NCBI GenBank assembly: GCA_030295235.1
Contig: AP026164.1
Coordinates: 1,240,001-1,304,000 of the forward strand
DNA from: Fistulifera solaris
Lineage: Eukaryota; Bacillariophyta; Bacillariophyceae; Naviculales; Stauroneidaceae
DNA length: 64,000 nt
Reading direction: 5' to 3'
The first letter of the stretch is position 1. Each line of letters opens with the position of its first letter. Positions 36,462 to 46,315 of this stretch are shown piece by piece. The notes beneath the pieces were generated by a model that was not told the origin of the DNA, did not search any database, and saw only the letters and a list, made by a program, of their open reading frames with translations. The position numbers were made by a program, and so were the translations under genes.

Positions 36462-37188
36462 ATGTTATCAGTCGCTTCACGGAACCTGACTTCTCATTCG
36501 AGGAGGAGTCGTCTATTGAGAAAAAAACTTCCCCTCCGAATCTTGTCTGCGCACAGCGAATCTTACGTTCTGCCGCGAAGAGAAGAGAAAGAACAAAGCC
36601 ATTTACCACAACCGATCCGAATCTTACAGCAACGCTGCTTTTCGGCAACAACGAAGGAAGGAACACGAGCCGAACGTTTTCGCGAACGCGCGGAGGAAAT
36701 GCGGGACAATGCCTCTGAACGCTGGCACGAATTGCGAGAAGACCCCAAGAAAGGGGCTCTTGCATTCGGTGCCATGATGAAAAAAGTACGGTCCAGTCTT
36801 TATTGGTACTTATTTGAGTGTGTATGTGACGACATTGGCGTTGCTTTTCGGCGGAATCGAAACGGGAGTGTTAGATCCGGTCGTTCTATTTCAATGGATT
36901 GGTTCCGATAGTGGTTCTGTTTCTGCCAGCACAACATACGATCTAGTGATGGAGTTCATGAAGAATCACGCCGTAACAAAACCAGCCGTTCCTTATTTGG
37001 AAAAGTATCCTTCCATGGCAAATTTTGCGGTGGCCTGGATTACTGTGAAATTTACCGAACCGGTACGGTTGCCTGTAGCACTATTCCTCACCCCCAGAGT
37101 AGCTCGGATGGTCGGTTACCGCCCCAAGGAGATTGTAGAAGAGAAAATACAACAGGAGAAAGAAAAAATCAAACAAACTGTGAATTAA
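36462..37188 (+). CDS. DUF1279 / FAM210-like mitochondrial membrane protein
   Basis: The first about 65 residues are Arg/Ser-rich and lack acids until later, as expected for a mitochondrial presequence (MLSVASRNLTSHSRRSRLLR). A charged coil follows (AERFRERAEEMRDNASERW). The DUF1279 core reads, after repair, MMKKYGPVFIGTYLSVYVTT then LALLFGGIESG-like hydrophobic sequence. A second helix segment and a Lys/Glu coil (EEKIQQEKEKIKQ) end the protein. FAM210 proteins are mitochondrial inner-membrane proteins linked to translation and organelle maintenance. One extra A in the A6 run at 36780-36785 breaks the frame; the repaired length is 241 residues. No intron is seen. Confidence 0.8.
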
Positions 37189-37488
37189 AAAAGTCAAAAA
37201 GGAGCGTCAAACACAGTCAAGCCGTGCCGTCAGGGTACTTTTGATTGATTTTAACTTAACACATGATCATACACTTTACAAAACTACGAGTAGTGGTGCT
37301 ATTCGGTAAACTAATAAATGAAGAGGAAGTGCCTCATCTCAACTCGTTTTAAGTCGAATCAAATCGAATCAACGATAAAGCGAAACGTTAACACCTGTCG
37401 TATCAAGTATCAATATTGTTTTTATATAATCAACTTCTCTTGAAGGAAACTTGCATAGATATTGAACGCCAAATACGCCCAAAACAAT
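37189..37488. other. Convergent intergenic region, no gene seen
   Basis: Exactly 300 bp between the stops of the DUF1279 gene and STT3. AT-rich, with AATAAA-like sequence near 37311-37316. Nothing else seen. Confidence 0.5.
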
Positions 37489-40400
37489 TTAATTCTTCAT
37501 ACTCAGCGGAGTAATACCGTTGACATCCTCCCTGTCCTCCGAAACACCAAGCCGCTTCAGAAATTCAACAATCTTGTCGCGTTTATATTCGTGCGCCCAC
37601 CACATCGGACCCCGCCCATCTTCGCTGCGAAGATGCGGAACAGCGGGATTGGAAGCAATCAAGTCGTAGAGCTCTCGCATCTTGCCCTCCGAAATCAATT
37701 CCCAGACCAAGGTCGTCAACTCGTTGTTCTGCCAATACTCTCTGTCGTTGTACTTTTCAATTGCATCAGCTGATAGTTTCTTCACCGTATTCTTAGGCGC
37801 ATCGCTACCTTCGGGGCGGTGTTTCTTGTTCAAGTTTTCAAAGTAATCCTTGGTGTAATCATCGTCCCCTTCCGTCTTTCTGTTGAAATCCTCAAGTTGG
37901 GCAAAGTCACGTTTTTGCGCTAGAATTTCCTCCAACGCTGGAGGGTACCGACCAGGACAAAACCAGCTACCTGGAGCATCACAAACTCGGTTGTTGAGGA
38001 CCCATTGCTTACTTTCCTCAGAAACGGACTGGATTTTGTAAATACGAACTTTTCCGTACTTGCTCGTGAACACTTCGCGGAACCGGTTGCGGTCTACGAC
38101 AACTCCCGGATTGATTCCATTACTATGCAGGGTGTAGAGTAGACTCTCTCTCATATCATCAGTGGGGACGCGATTACTCTGGAAGGATGGCAACGCGAAC
38201 GAAGAGAAAGGTCAGAGAAACAGCAAAAATAAGCTTTTGTCCTGCTTGATGAGTACTTACGTAGAAGCCAAATTCTCGACAAGTAGGTTCTTTACAGAGG
38301 CCTCGGTAAACGGAATTGGCGATGCGACGCAAGTGAGGGGATTTGGCCAAATCATCACCACCGCCACCGGCCCAAATAAGTACATAGTCTGCAAGATGTC
38401 TTGCAATGCGATGAGCTTCCTTCTCTGGAGCCGTCAAAATTCGTCCCAGCAGAGCAATATGCTCATGGTTCCAAGTATTTCCATCAGCAATAGTCGTACG
38501 ATTAGCAATGCCATTAATCTGGTATCCATAATCCCACCACGCCATAATACGAGCATCTTCAGGAGTATTCTGCGCTAGCCACTTGTAAGCTTCGCGGTAG
38601 TCATCCACAATCACAACATCCCCGTCTCGAGTTCGTGCCTTCTGAATAATGGTGGGATGGGAGATGGATTTGGCCACATCATGAGAGCGCTTATAAAACT
38701 CTTCAACATAAGGTTTTCCTCGACGAATGACATACACGGCTGCAGCAACACGTACTCCACGGAGAACCCATGGCATTGTGGACCGCTGAAAGTCGCGCGT
38801 TTCCAATTTTTCTGTCTTTTCATCCAGCTTTTCAGACGAATCCGTCTTCTTATCCTTTTTTGTGTTCTTGCTGATCGGCTTACTTTTCTTGGATACTTTT
38901 TTGTCGATTGGTGGTTCGGTATCCGTCCATGCGAAGAGAGCCGATAAAATACCCCAACTGAACAAGCGTCCAACTACAATTCCACCCAATATCGAAGCGA
39001 TCGGTGCTGTTAGTAAGATCAATCGGACCATCTTCAGCGAAAAGTAATAGGCAGCTATTCCATAAATTAGCAAAAAACTGCTGCTGTCGTTGTAACCAAA
39101 CAAAAGCGTCATTGTCAATCCATAGGGTATAAGCTTTACGACGTGGTGCAGATACTGAAAGTAAGCTTGTTCCTGTTGAATATGCGACGAGGACGATGAG
39201 ATATAACCAAGCCTGCTTAAAACTGGACGCTGCGGAGATGTCTTACCGACGCTGCCTGATGCTCCGCTACACTATCAACGAGCGGGTTGCCAGTCTTGGT
39301 GTGTTTGACAAACAATCCTCGTACTCGAGAACTGATCGGACCGAAATAACCCTGCCCCAACAAAAGGTACGCCAAGGCGGCTGCAACCAGCCCGGCGGCC
39401 ATGAAAACGGTAACTCGAGCTTTCCACGTTTGGACGACTCCCCACTTATGTTTGCGTTTCTGAACCTCGACAAGCTCGATCAGCTGCAGACTAGCAAAAC
39501 CAATCAAAGGTGCCATTTGTTCTAGAGATCGCAGTGGTGTCCATCCGACGACGGGCACTGTCGTTGCCAAGGCCGTACCAAAAACATAGAATGCCGTATA
39601 CGCACGATGCAAGCGTTGCGAATAACGTCCAGTGAGAACCAACCAACCGGCATGGGCAGCTACCATGTTGACGACGAAGACATATCCACCCCACGCAGCT
39701 ACCATGTAAAAGTAAGCGACGCCCGTGAGAAGTCCCAGAGCCGTCGTGATCCACAAATTGTTCCAATCCTCTCTCAAACTGAAAGTCCAACAGCAAAACG
39801 TAAGAACCATAGCAGTCATGGCAACGGATTCATTGTCGTATCCTCCACCAATGGAACGTAGCAAATGGGCCGGAATCACGCTCATGATAAAAGCAGCCGA
39901 AAGAGCACATGCCATCGAAACAAAGGTATTATACTGGTCGTTTTGGGTAGGAGGACGCAACCCCATGCCGAAGAACTTGGAACAACCTTTTCGAGAAGAT
40001 CTAGACCGAGGCGAACCAAAGGAACGACAATGTATTTATAGATCTCTCGAATCAGCGGAAACTCTGACAGTATGGATCCTTGCGATGCCTGGTGACGAGT
40101 ACACTCATAAGTCAACCAAGTAACCGCTAAAGTGGCAGAAACTCCGAACCAAGCTGGAATGAAGACGCAAATATCATTGATGCTCCAATCGTTGAGAATA
40201 TGGTTCTTGATCCAAACAGCCGTAACTTGCATACCAGGGTAGATGGTGGTGCCAACAGGGCGTCCCAGAGGATACCAGACCATGTAATCGAACCACTTTG
40301 AAAAAGCTTTCCATCCGTTTGCGTAAAGATACTATTAAAAGGAGTGAGACGGAAGCCACACCTTCTCAATTTCCGGCACAAGACGCCTCGCAAACCGAGC

Positions 40401-40636
40401 GCCACAAATGAAGCCGTTTTCCGACTCGACATCAGAAGAAATATTGCAATTCTTACCTCAGTGCTTTTATAGTTAAAGTAAGGATCGAATTCATGTATCA
40501 CTCTCCCATATTCCTTGATTGCATACAACCTTATCTCATAAGCTTGTTGGGCAATCCAATAGAGGCATTGAAGGAAGCCGACAGCGAGGAGAGCGTTCAC
40601 CACCGTCAGAGAATCTTTCGACATTTTTTTGCCCAA
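37489..40636 (-). CDS. STT3: STT3, catalytic subunit of oligosaccharyltransferase
   Basis: STT3 transfers the lipid-linked glycan to Asn in the ER lumen. Exons are 40636-40457, 40331-39247, 39172-38261 and 38178-37489; introns are 125, 74 and 82 nt. Landmarks in order: HEFDPYFNYKSTE (first acidic motif), WYPLGRPVGTTIYPG, GGGYDNESVAM (second acidic motif), SVAEHQAAS, WWDYGYQI (the universal active-site motif) and ADGNTWNHEHIALLGRI (DK-type motif). There are about a dozen membrane helices. One base is missing at 39988-39991, and restoring it gives SKFFGMGLRPPTQNDQYNTF. Repaired length is about 955 residues, longer than the typical 700-800. The extra sequence includes a Lys/Ser/Asp linker (KKVSKKSKPISKNTKKDKK) and a C-terminal ankyrin-like segment, SEDGRGPMWWAHEYKRDKIV and then DVNGITPL. 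Confidence 0.95.
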
Positions 40637-41268
40637 TCGACGCCGAGATACACTCAGAAAAATGTTACTTTGTTATTGGTGAGACCTGAATTGGAAGAGA
40701 GAAGATAAAAAATCGACTTTACACTTGGATGCTTTCCTTCCTTCGCATTCGAAACAACAATGATTTGGTTTACGGTACGGTGTACGGTACCGTACTTTGT
40801 ACTGGTACCAAGTTACAAAGTAGAAAGGCATTGGCAAAACGGTGACGGTGAGACAGTGGGCGATGCGCGACGCGCGACGCTGACAGAGACAGCCGTTCAA
40901 AATCCACACTGGTTTCGAGACTGATATTTAGTACATAGTATTTTACAGTCGAATGATTCGATTCAATTCAAAACAAGTAACATATCCTATAGGTACCGGT
41001 ACCAAATAGTCTTATTTATGTTTGCGGTCATTTTTCGTAATCACAAATAATAATGTATCCGGTACCAGTACCGGTACCTGGTACCGGTGGAAGCTGAAAA
41101 AACACAATGGTGGATAATGAGTCGTACCGGTAATGATGATAGATCGTGACTGATTTGTTCGTGCCAGTTGAAATCCATCCATCCGTGTTATAAATAAGGT
41201 GGTAAGAATGGCGGGAGTTCGACGAATGATTACCATCATTCTTCTCATAAAACTAACACCGTATCAAC
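40637..41268. promoter_or_regulatory. Divergent promoter region with GGTACC palindromes
   Basis: This 632-bp region separates STT3 (left) and the PDZ membrane protein (right). It has several GGTACC/CCGGTACC palindromes, listed separately. A direct ORF or RNA gene is not seen. Confidence 0.5.
40783..41086. repeat. Cluster of GGTACC-type palindromes
   Basis: Perfect palindromes occur at 40783-40794 (TACGGTACCGTA) and 40992-41003 (GGTACCGGTACC). A 29-bp near-palindrome at 41058-41086 has arms CCGGTACCAG and CTGGTACCGG around the core TACCGGTAC. The same core appears again at 55569-55633 and 57462-57490, and all copies are intergenic. Confidence 0.8.
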
Positions 41269-42652
41269 ATGAGATCCTTTTTATCAGTATTCGTGTTCTC
41301 GTTGATCGCCGTTACGGCCACAGCCAAGCAGAGCCCCACCACAGATGGCTTGATGCCCGTCCCGGCGCCAGAACGTGATTCACAGTCTCGAAAGCCAACA
41401 CATTCTTTGCTTACAATGCCAACGCAAAATCCAACGTCCTACCCTGAATTGTGGAAGACAGCTGCACCGTTCCCGTCGCTGAAGGACAATACAACCTCTG
41501 CGCCCACCGAACTTCCCAGCACGCCGTCCCGTTCTGCTTCCAGTTTGTCCCCGACAACAGATTTCCTCTCCGAGTTTCCTTCCATGGTACCTTCCTGGTC
41601 AATGTCACCGTCCATGGAACCATCGGTTGCACCCGTAGTCGCTCCAACCAAGCGACCAACCAACGGCATCATTATCAGCTCCGTCAAGGTCAGCGGGTTA
41701 CAGATGAAACTCACCAATGTGGGGGTGCTACTCGAGACGGATAAGTGGGAGCTGGAAACTGAGCAAATGTACAATGAATATCTCGAAGATATGATATGCT
41801 CGGTTATCTTGGTTGGATCTCAGGTCAGCGATGACAAGCGTCAAGTCAACACTATCACGTTCGACCTTGTTCTGCAGTCGCATTTTGTGATGATTACCAA
41901 TTCAATGCAATATGCCGTGATGCCATTTCAAGACAACGCCGCCAACATTCAGTATGGGAAAAAACTCCGAACGCTTACCAATTTTGGACGATTATCTCTA
42001 CCAATTCCAGTACCGGAAACCCCGCAGCGGGGGAGATGAAGACGACAAGGACAAGTTGTTCCTCATTGGAAAGCTCAGCACGCACGCGATCTTGGGGATT
42101 GTTGTCGCAGGACTCTTGGGTTTCATTTACGCCGCCTATCGTTTCAATCTCTGGAGCCAAAGCCGGGAACAATCCAAGCCATCGACAGAACCTAGGTGCA
42201 CATTCCGAATTTCATCCGATGACGACGTGTCCACCATTGGGCCGATCGACGAAATTATGGATAGCGAGAAAGGGGAAGCTCCCAAGAATGTCGACGCGGA
42301 AGTCTCAAAATCGGCCAAGACCATGCGCGTCGGCAATTCTCTTGAACTGAACTCGAGTCGCAATCAAGGTAACGAGTTCGAAGGCGAATTGATCGATGTT
42401 ATTCTCCCCGCGGGTAAACTGGGAATCGTCATTGACACTCCGGACAATGGCTTGCCGGTTATTCACGCCGTGAAAAGAACTTCCGCCGTCCGCGATCAGC
42501 TTCGTGTTGGCGACAAGCTGTTGGCCATTGACGACGAAGATATTCGCGACAAGACGGCATTCCATGTATCCAAAATCATCTCCAGTAAAATGTTCAATCC
42601 TCAGCGAAAATTCACGATTGTGCGACCCTATGACATCATCCACATCACTTGA
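41269..42652 (+). CDS. Single-pass membrane protein with Pro/Thr-rich ectodomain and PDZ domain
   Basis: Signal peptide MRSFLSVFVFSLIAVTATA is followed by a Pro/Ser/Thr stalk (residues about 20-130, PSMVPSWSMSPSMEPSVAP). An unrecognised extracellular domain of about 110 residues comes next. The membrane segment is ILGIVVAGLLGFIYAAYRF. The cytosolic tail ends in a PDZ-like domain (residues about 370-455): ILPAGKLGIVIDTPDNGLPV, then DQLRVGDKLLAIDDEDI. The KLGIVID stretch occupies the carboxylate-binding loop position. One extra A in the A6 run at 41959-41964 breaks the frame between ectodomain and tail; repaired length is 460 residues. No intron. Role unknown; layout suggests an adhesion or receptor-like protein. 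Confidence 0.75.
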
Positions 42653-43404
42653 GACTTCGAAGGAATCGAAAATTTGTGTTCAATACCGTGACAATAAACA
42701 ATAGTAACAGACCACTTTGGCTTTGATCCGAAAATAGCGACCATACTGGTAATGCGTAGAATGATGCTTTCTTCTGTCGGAAAGTCAATCAAAACTTGCA
42801 AGAATAAGAAGCAATGCGCAAACTAAGACAAACGTCTCGTTTTTGAGCATCCTTTTCCCTTTCATGATCGATGATTTCGGGCACTCTCTATTCTGCAGCG
42901 GAAAAACCGATTTTCGAGCCAAGATAAAATCCCCGTGACCCGCGATAGCTCCGCGCACAATCGATAAGGTATTCGCTTTCAAATGATTAAAAAGAGGCTG
43001 CAGTTGGGTTTATTTGTGACCATAGATTATTTTTTTGCAATGCGACACGCCGCCGCGGTGCCTGCACCCTCACTCATGACTAAACAAGTCGTGTAGAAAG
43101 GTCGCTTACATTTTAGAGCTATATCCATGGCGGAATACCGCCTGACTGGATTTTAGTCATGAGAACTATAGTGCATGCTGCTCAAGTTTACTTCCATTTT
43201 TCGATGCATTTGGAATTTGTCATCTTTATCTACTCATAAAGCTGGGTGTAACTGACAGGAAAACTTAAACTCATCTAATGGCGATATCAGTTGACAATGT
43301 TGACCTTAAGCGTTTTCCCAACATCGAGAACAAGATAAAGATGCTACAATCACAACAGTCCCACAGACTAGAAGACTTTCTCTCAAGTGTAATAAACCAA
43401 AAAA
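42653..43404. other. Convergent intergenic region, no gene supported
   Basis: About 750 bp between two converging genes. An 84-codon rightward ORF (43278-43532) starts here but its second half lies antisense to the aspartoacylase 3' end, so I do not accept it. No RNA gene or long repeat seen. Confidence 0.45.
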
Positions 43405-44586
43405 TTACTCGTAAGTTAATTCATCCACATTTTCAAAATCGAACAGCATTCCGTACTCCAAATCGAACTTCGACTCCACAGCCACTCCGATCCCAGTACC
43501 AGAGCTTTGGTAATAATAACCCGCCTCATTGATAAAAATAAGATAGACTTCTTCACCATGTGAGCCTTCGTAGTTCACAACTGATCCGTCCCCAGCGACA
43601 AAAAGAGGGTCCCCTTTTCTCACAAGCTGGTAATCACGATCTTGTAGAGATTTGTGAACCATTAACGCTGGAAAATTCGGGTTGTCGGGATCACAAGGCC
43701 ACTTGATCTTTCCCGAAATTTCTCCCGGCCTTATCGCAGGAGCCGTACGAAAGCAAGGGACCCATCCATCCGGAAACGAATCTTGAAGGTATCCATAGAT
43801 ATCCTCTCCCTTATTCACGCGCTGTAAGAAATCCAGAATTGCATGCAGCGCCGCCTCTGTGTTCTCTACAGCGTCATGACGTAAGACGCCGACTGGAACT
43901 GGTCCTACTTCAATCGTAAAACCATGCTTTGCGGCCGATGAAAGGTTGGGACGATGCATCCGTTCCGGAATGGAATGCATAAGGCAACGGGAGCCGGGAC
44001 ACTTGAGTGACACGTACGCAGCAGCTTGGGCCATGAGTTCATCGCCTTCAGGAATGATTATTGTTGTGCCCATATTACTGGTAGTCGAGTGCAGGTCAAT
44101 ACATACATCGACTTCATGGCTGTTTTCATCGCATTTCGAACCCAGTATTTCGTCCAGTTCTCGAGCTCGAATACTTTCTACTGTATCAAGGCGAGGTTGA
44201 TTGATCGTGTTTCTTGATAAACTTTCATCAATCGCACATAACTTATCCACGACGAACTCGCGATTCAGATCCGTATCGACAAATCGTTTGTTGAGTAAGT
44301 GTGCTTCGGGGTTTCCCAGGATCGTTTCTAATTGCAAAGACGGATATTTGCTTTCCCACTTCTTGCGTTGCATTTCCAACGATTTTATGCACCAAACGCC
44401 TGCGTGTGAAATTGCTTAGCCGTCACAGCACTCGACGACGAAAGCAAGCATGAATGATTTCGTACCTGTGTATTCGTTACCATGCGTTCCTCCAACGATC
44501 ATGACGCGGTTGATCGGTGAGGACAGCGCGCTGCATACGGTAATAATGCAAACAAGTGATGATATGGCAGCAATTGAATTTATCAT
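43405..44586 (-). CDS. Aspartoacylase / AstE-AspA family zinc carboxypeptidase
   Basis: Enzymes of this family cleave N-acyl amino acids such as N-acetylaspartate. Exons are 44586-44466 and 44399-43405, intron 66 nt (GTACGA donor, CGCAG acceptor, phase 1). The N-terminus is a signal-peptide-like stretch (MINSIAAISSLVCIITVCSA), so secretion or organelle entry is likely; it has no aromatic ASAFAP site. Zinc ligands are in GGTHGNEYTG (His and Glu) and DLHSTTSNMG (His). Other family marks are DTDLNREF, FTIEVGPVPVGVLRHD, LQDRDYQLVRKGDPLF and IFINEAGYYYQ. Length is 371 residues, somewhat longer than the 313 of human ASPA owing to the leader and an insertion. The frame is intact. Confidence 0.9.
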
Positions 44587-44925
44587 TGTTGTTTAGTTCT
44601 GGCTCATTATGATTTTTTTTTAAGAAATAATGAACCACATGCCGACTTTATTATCGAACGTTCTGCGCATTTTTCGTTTTTTTCTCGTTGCGCCAAATGC
44701 CGAAACGAAATTCGTGCGCAACGAAAACGGTGTGATACCATGAAGCGTGACTTGTGTGACGTGTCATTGTTGCATAGTCATTTTGCCGCTGGGACATTGG
44801 ACTCTGTCGTTGTAGGAGACTTTAAGGTTGAGCGGCTTAAGTTAAGGTCCATGTCCAATAGACTCCAGCCAATTACTCAAGTCTATTTCCAGACTAAGTG
44901 ATGCTATGTATCGCCAACAATCTAT
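44587..44925. other. Intergenic region, no gene seen
   Basis: About 340 bp: the aspartoacylase promoter on the left side and the 3' flank of the ankyrin gene on the right. A T9-type tract is near 44611-44620. Nothing else seen. Confidence 0.45.
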
Positions 44926-45858
44926 TTATGAAAATTCTGAATGCCCATGCATCTGCGATTTAAGCTGGTACAAAAACTTGCCCGGCGCAACGTCAGTAGA
45001 CAATCCGCCGCTTTTTGCGAGCAGTTTGTTTATCCTGACAATAGCTTTTCTGTTTCGAAAAGAGGATCTCAGACGTGGCCAAAGATTCGGGTTTTCTTTG
45101 ATCATGATATAAAAAGCATCAACGTTTCCTACCTGCAAAGCACAAAGCAACGGCGTCGATCGCGACCGAGTTTCCGCCAATACATCTGCTCCGCGACTCG
45201 TTAGAAGTCTCAATAATTCATTTCGTTTCCATTCGATTGCTCGAAATAGTGGTGTCCGCCCTTCCTTATCTCTGGACGCCACGGAAGCACCATTCTGCAA
45301 AAGATATTCTGCAATAGCTATTTGATCACGACAAACTGCTCGGAACAAAGGTGTTCGGCCTAGAGTGTCTTCGAGATCTATAGTCGCACCATTTGTGATA
45401 AGTAATTGGACTGCCGATAGATTGCCTCGGTAGCTTGCCCAGTACAAGGGCGTCTGACCACAGGCATCGGAGTGATTCAAAGCTGCACCCTTGGCTAAGA
45501 GAAGCTTGATGATTTCGACATGCCCTCCATAGCAAGCTTTGTGAAGAGGCGTAGATTCCCGCTTATCCAAAGCATGGATACCCGCACCAAATTCGATCAG
45601 TAGTTTCACATTTTCTACTATCCCTCTTCTACAAGCGATGTGCATCAAAGTCCATCCGTCTCGATCTTTGGTCTCGACTTGTTCCTCAGTGAGCAGGAGA
45701 GCGAGCGTTTCTTCATCACCATCTTGACACGCATGAATGAGGGGTGTCATAACTGACCGAACAGGTGTATTATCATGAATACAAGCATTCTTTTCTTCCA
45801 ATTTTTGTGGATTTCGATGCAATAAAAAACGAAACATCAAGAACGTGGAAAATCTCAC
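44926..45858 (-). CDS. Ankyrin-repeat protein
   Basis: A 310-residue, single-exon protein consisting largely of six to seven ankyrin repeats (residues about 35-265). Clear units include DGWTLMHIACRRGIVENVKL, ESTPLHKACYGGHVEIIKLL, GQTPLYWASYRGNLSAVQLL, GRTPLFRAVCRDQIAIAEYL and GRTPLFRAIEWKRNELLRLL. The short N-terminus (MRFSTFLMFRFLLHRNPQKL) is basic and mildly hydrophobic but not a convincing signal. No catalytic domain is attached. Ankyrin repeats bind partner proteins; the partner cannot be inferred here. Confidence 0.88.
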   Translation of the reverse strand: MRFSTFLMFRFLLHRNPQKLEEKNACIHDNTPVRSVMTPLIHACQDGDEETLALLLTEEQVETKDRDGWTLMHIACRRGIVENVKLLIEFGAGIHALDKRESTPLHKACYGGHVEIIKLLLAKGAALNHSDACGQTPLYWASYRGNLSAVQLLITNGATIDLEDTLGRTPLFRAVCRDQIAIAEYLLQNGASVASRDKEGRTPLFRAIEWKRNELLRLLTSRGADVLAETRSRSTPLLCALQVGNVDAFYIMIKENPNLWPRLRSSFRNRKAIVRINKLLAKSGGLSTDVAPGKFLYQLKSQMHGHSEFS

Positions 45859-46315
45859 CCTTCGTTTCTATCGCTAAACAGATCGCATCGGTACACTTAT
45901 GCTAGGAAGGAAACGTCAATTAACGTTACTATAGATCTCGCTTGTAAGCGACCAATTTTCACGATTCAACTTCAGTCATGAATCGCATTTGTTAAATAGT
46001 CCATTCTCAATTACCTTAGCTCCGTTCTGCACACTCAATTAGCACAAAATCGCCATAATCAAGAAACAACTATATCTCAAAGCGAGCCAAGCATTCAGAC
46101 CTCAATTTTTTTATCTTCGTTCGTCCTGCGCTTACAATTGTTAGATGGCAGAAGGTACTTTTGAATGCAAGGTGATTGTGCTGTTGGCTATATGCCGTTC
46201 GGCCAGGTGTAACTTCCCCAAGGTACAGGTTGTAATAAATATATGCTACAAAACAAACTAGAAAGCAATGACATCGTATATTATAGTGTAATAACCGGGT
46301 AGAGTTCAACTAAGA
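45859..46315. other. Intergenic region, no gene seen
   Basis: About 460 bp between two leftward genes. It carries the promoter of the ankyrin gene and the 3' end of the EF-hand gene. No protein-like ORF, RNA gene or repeat. Confidence 0.5.

Noticed and set aside
43278-43532. 84-codon rightward ORF near the aspartoacylase 3' end
   Set aside because: Half of it overlaps the conserved C-terminus of aspartoacylase in antisense, and no family resemblance was seen.
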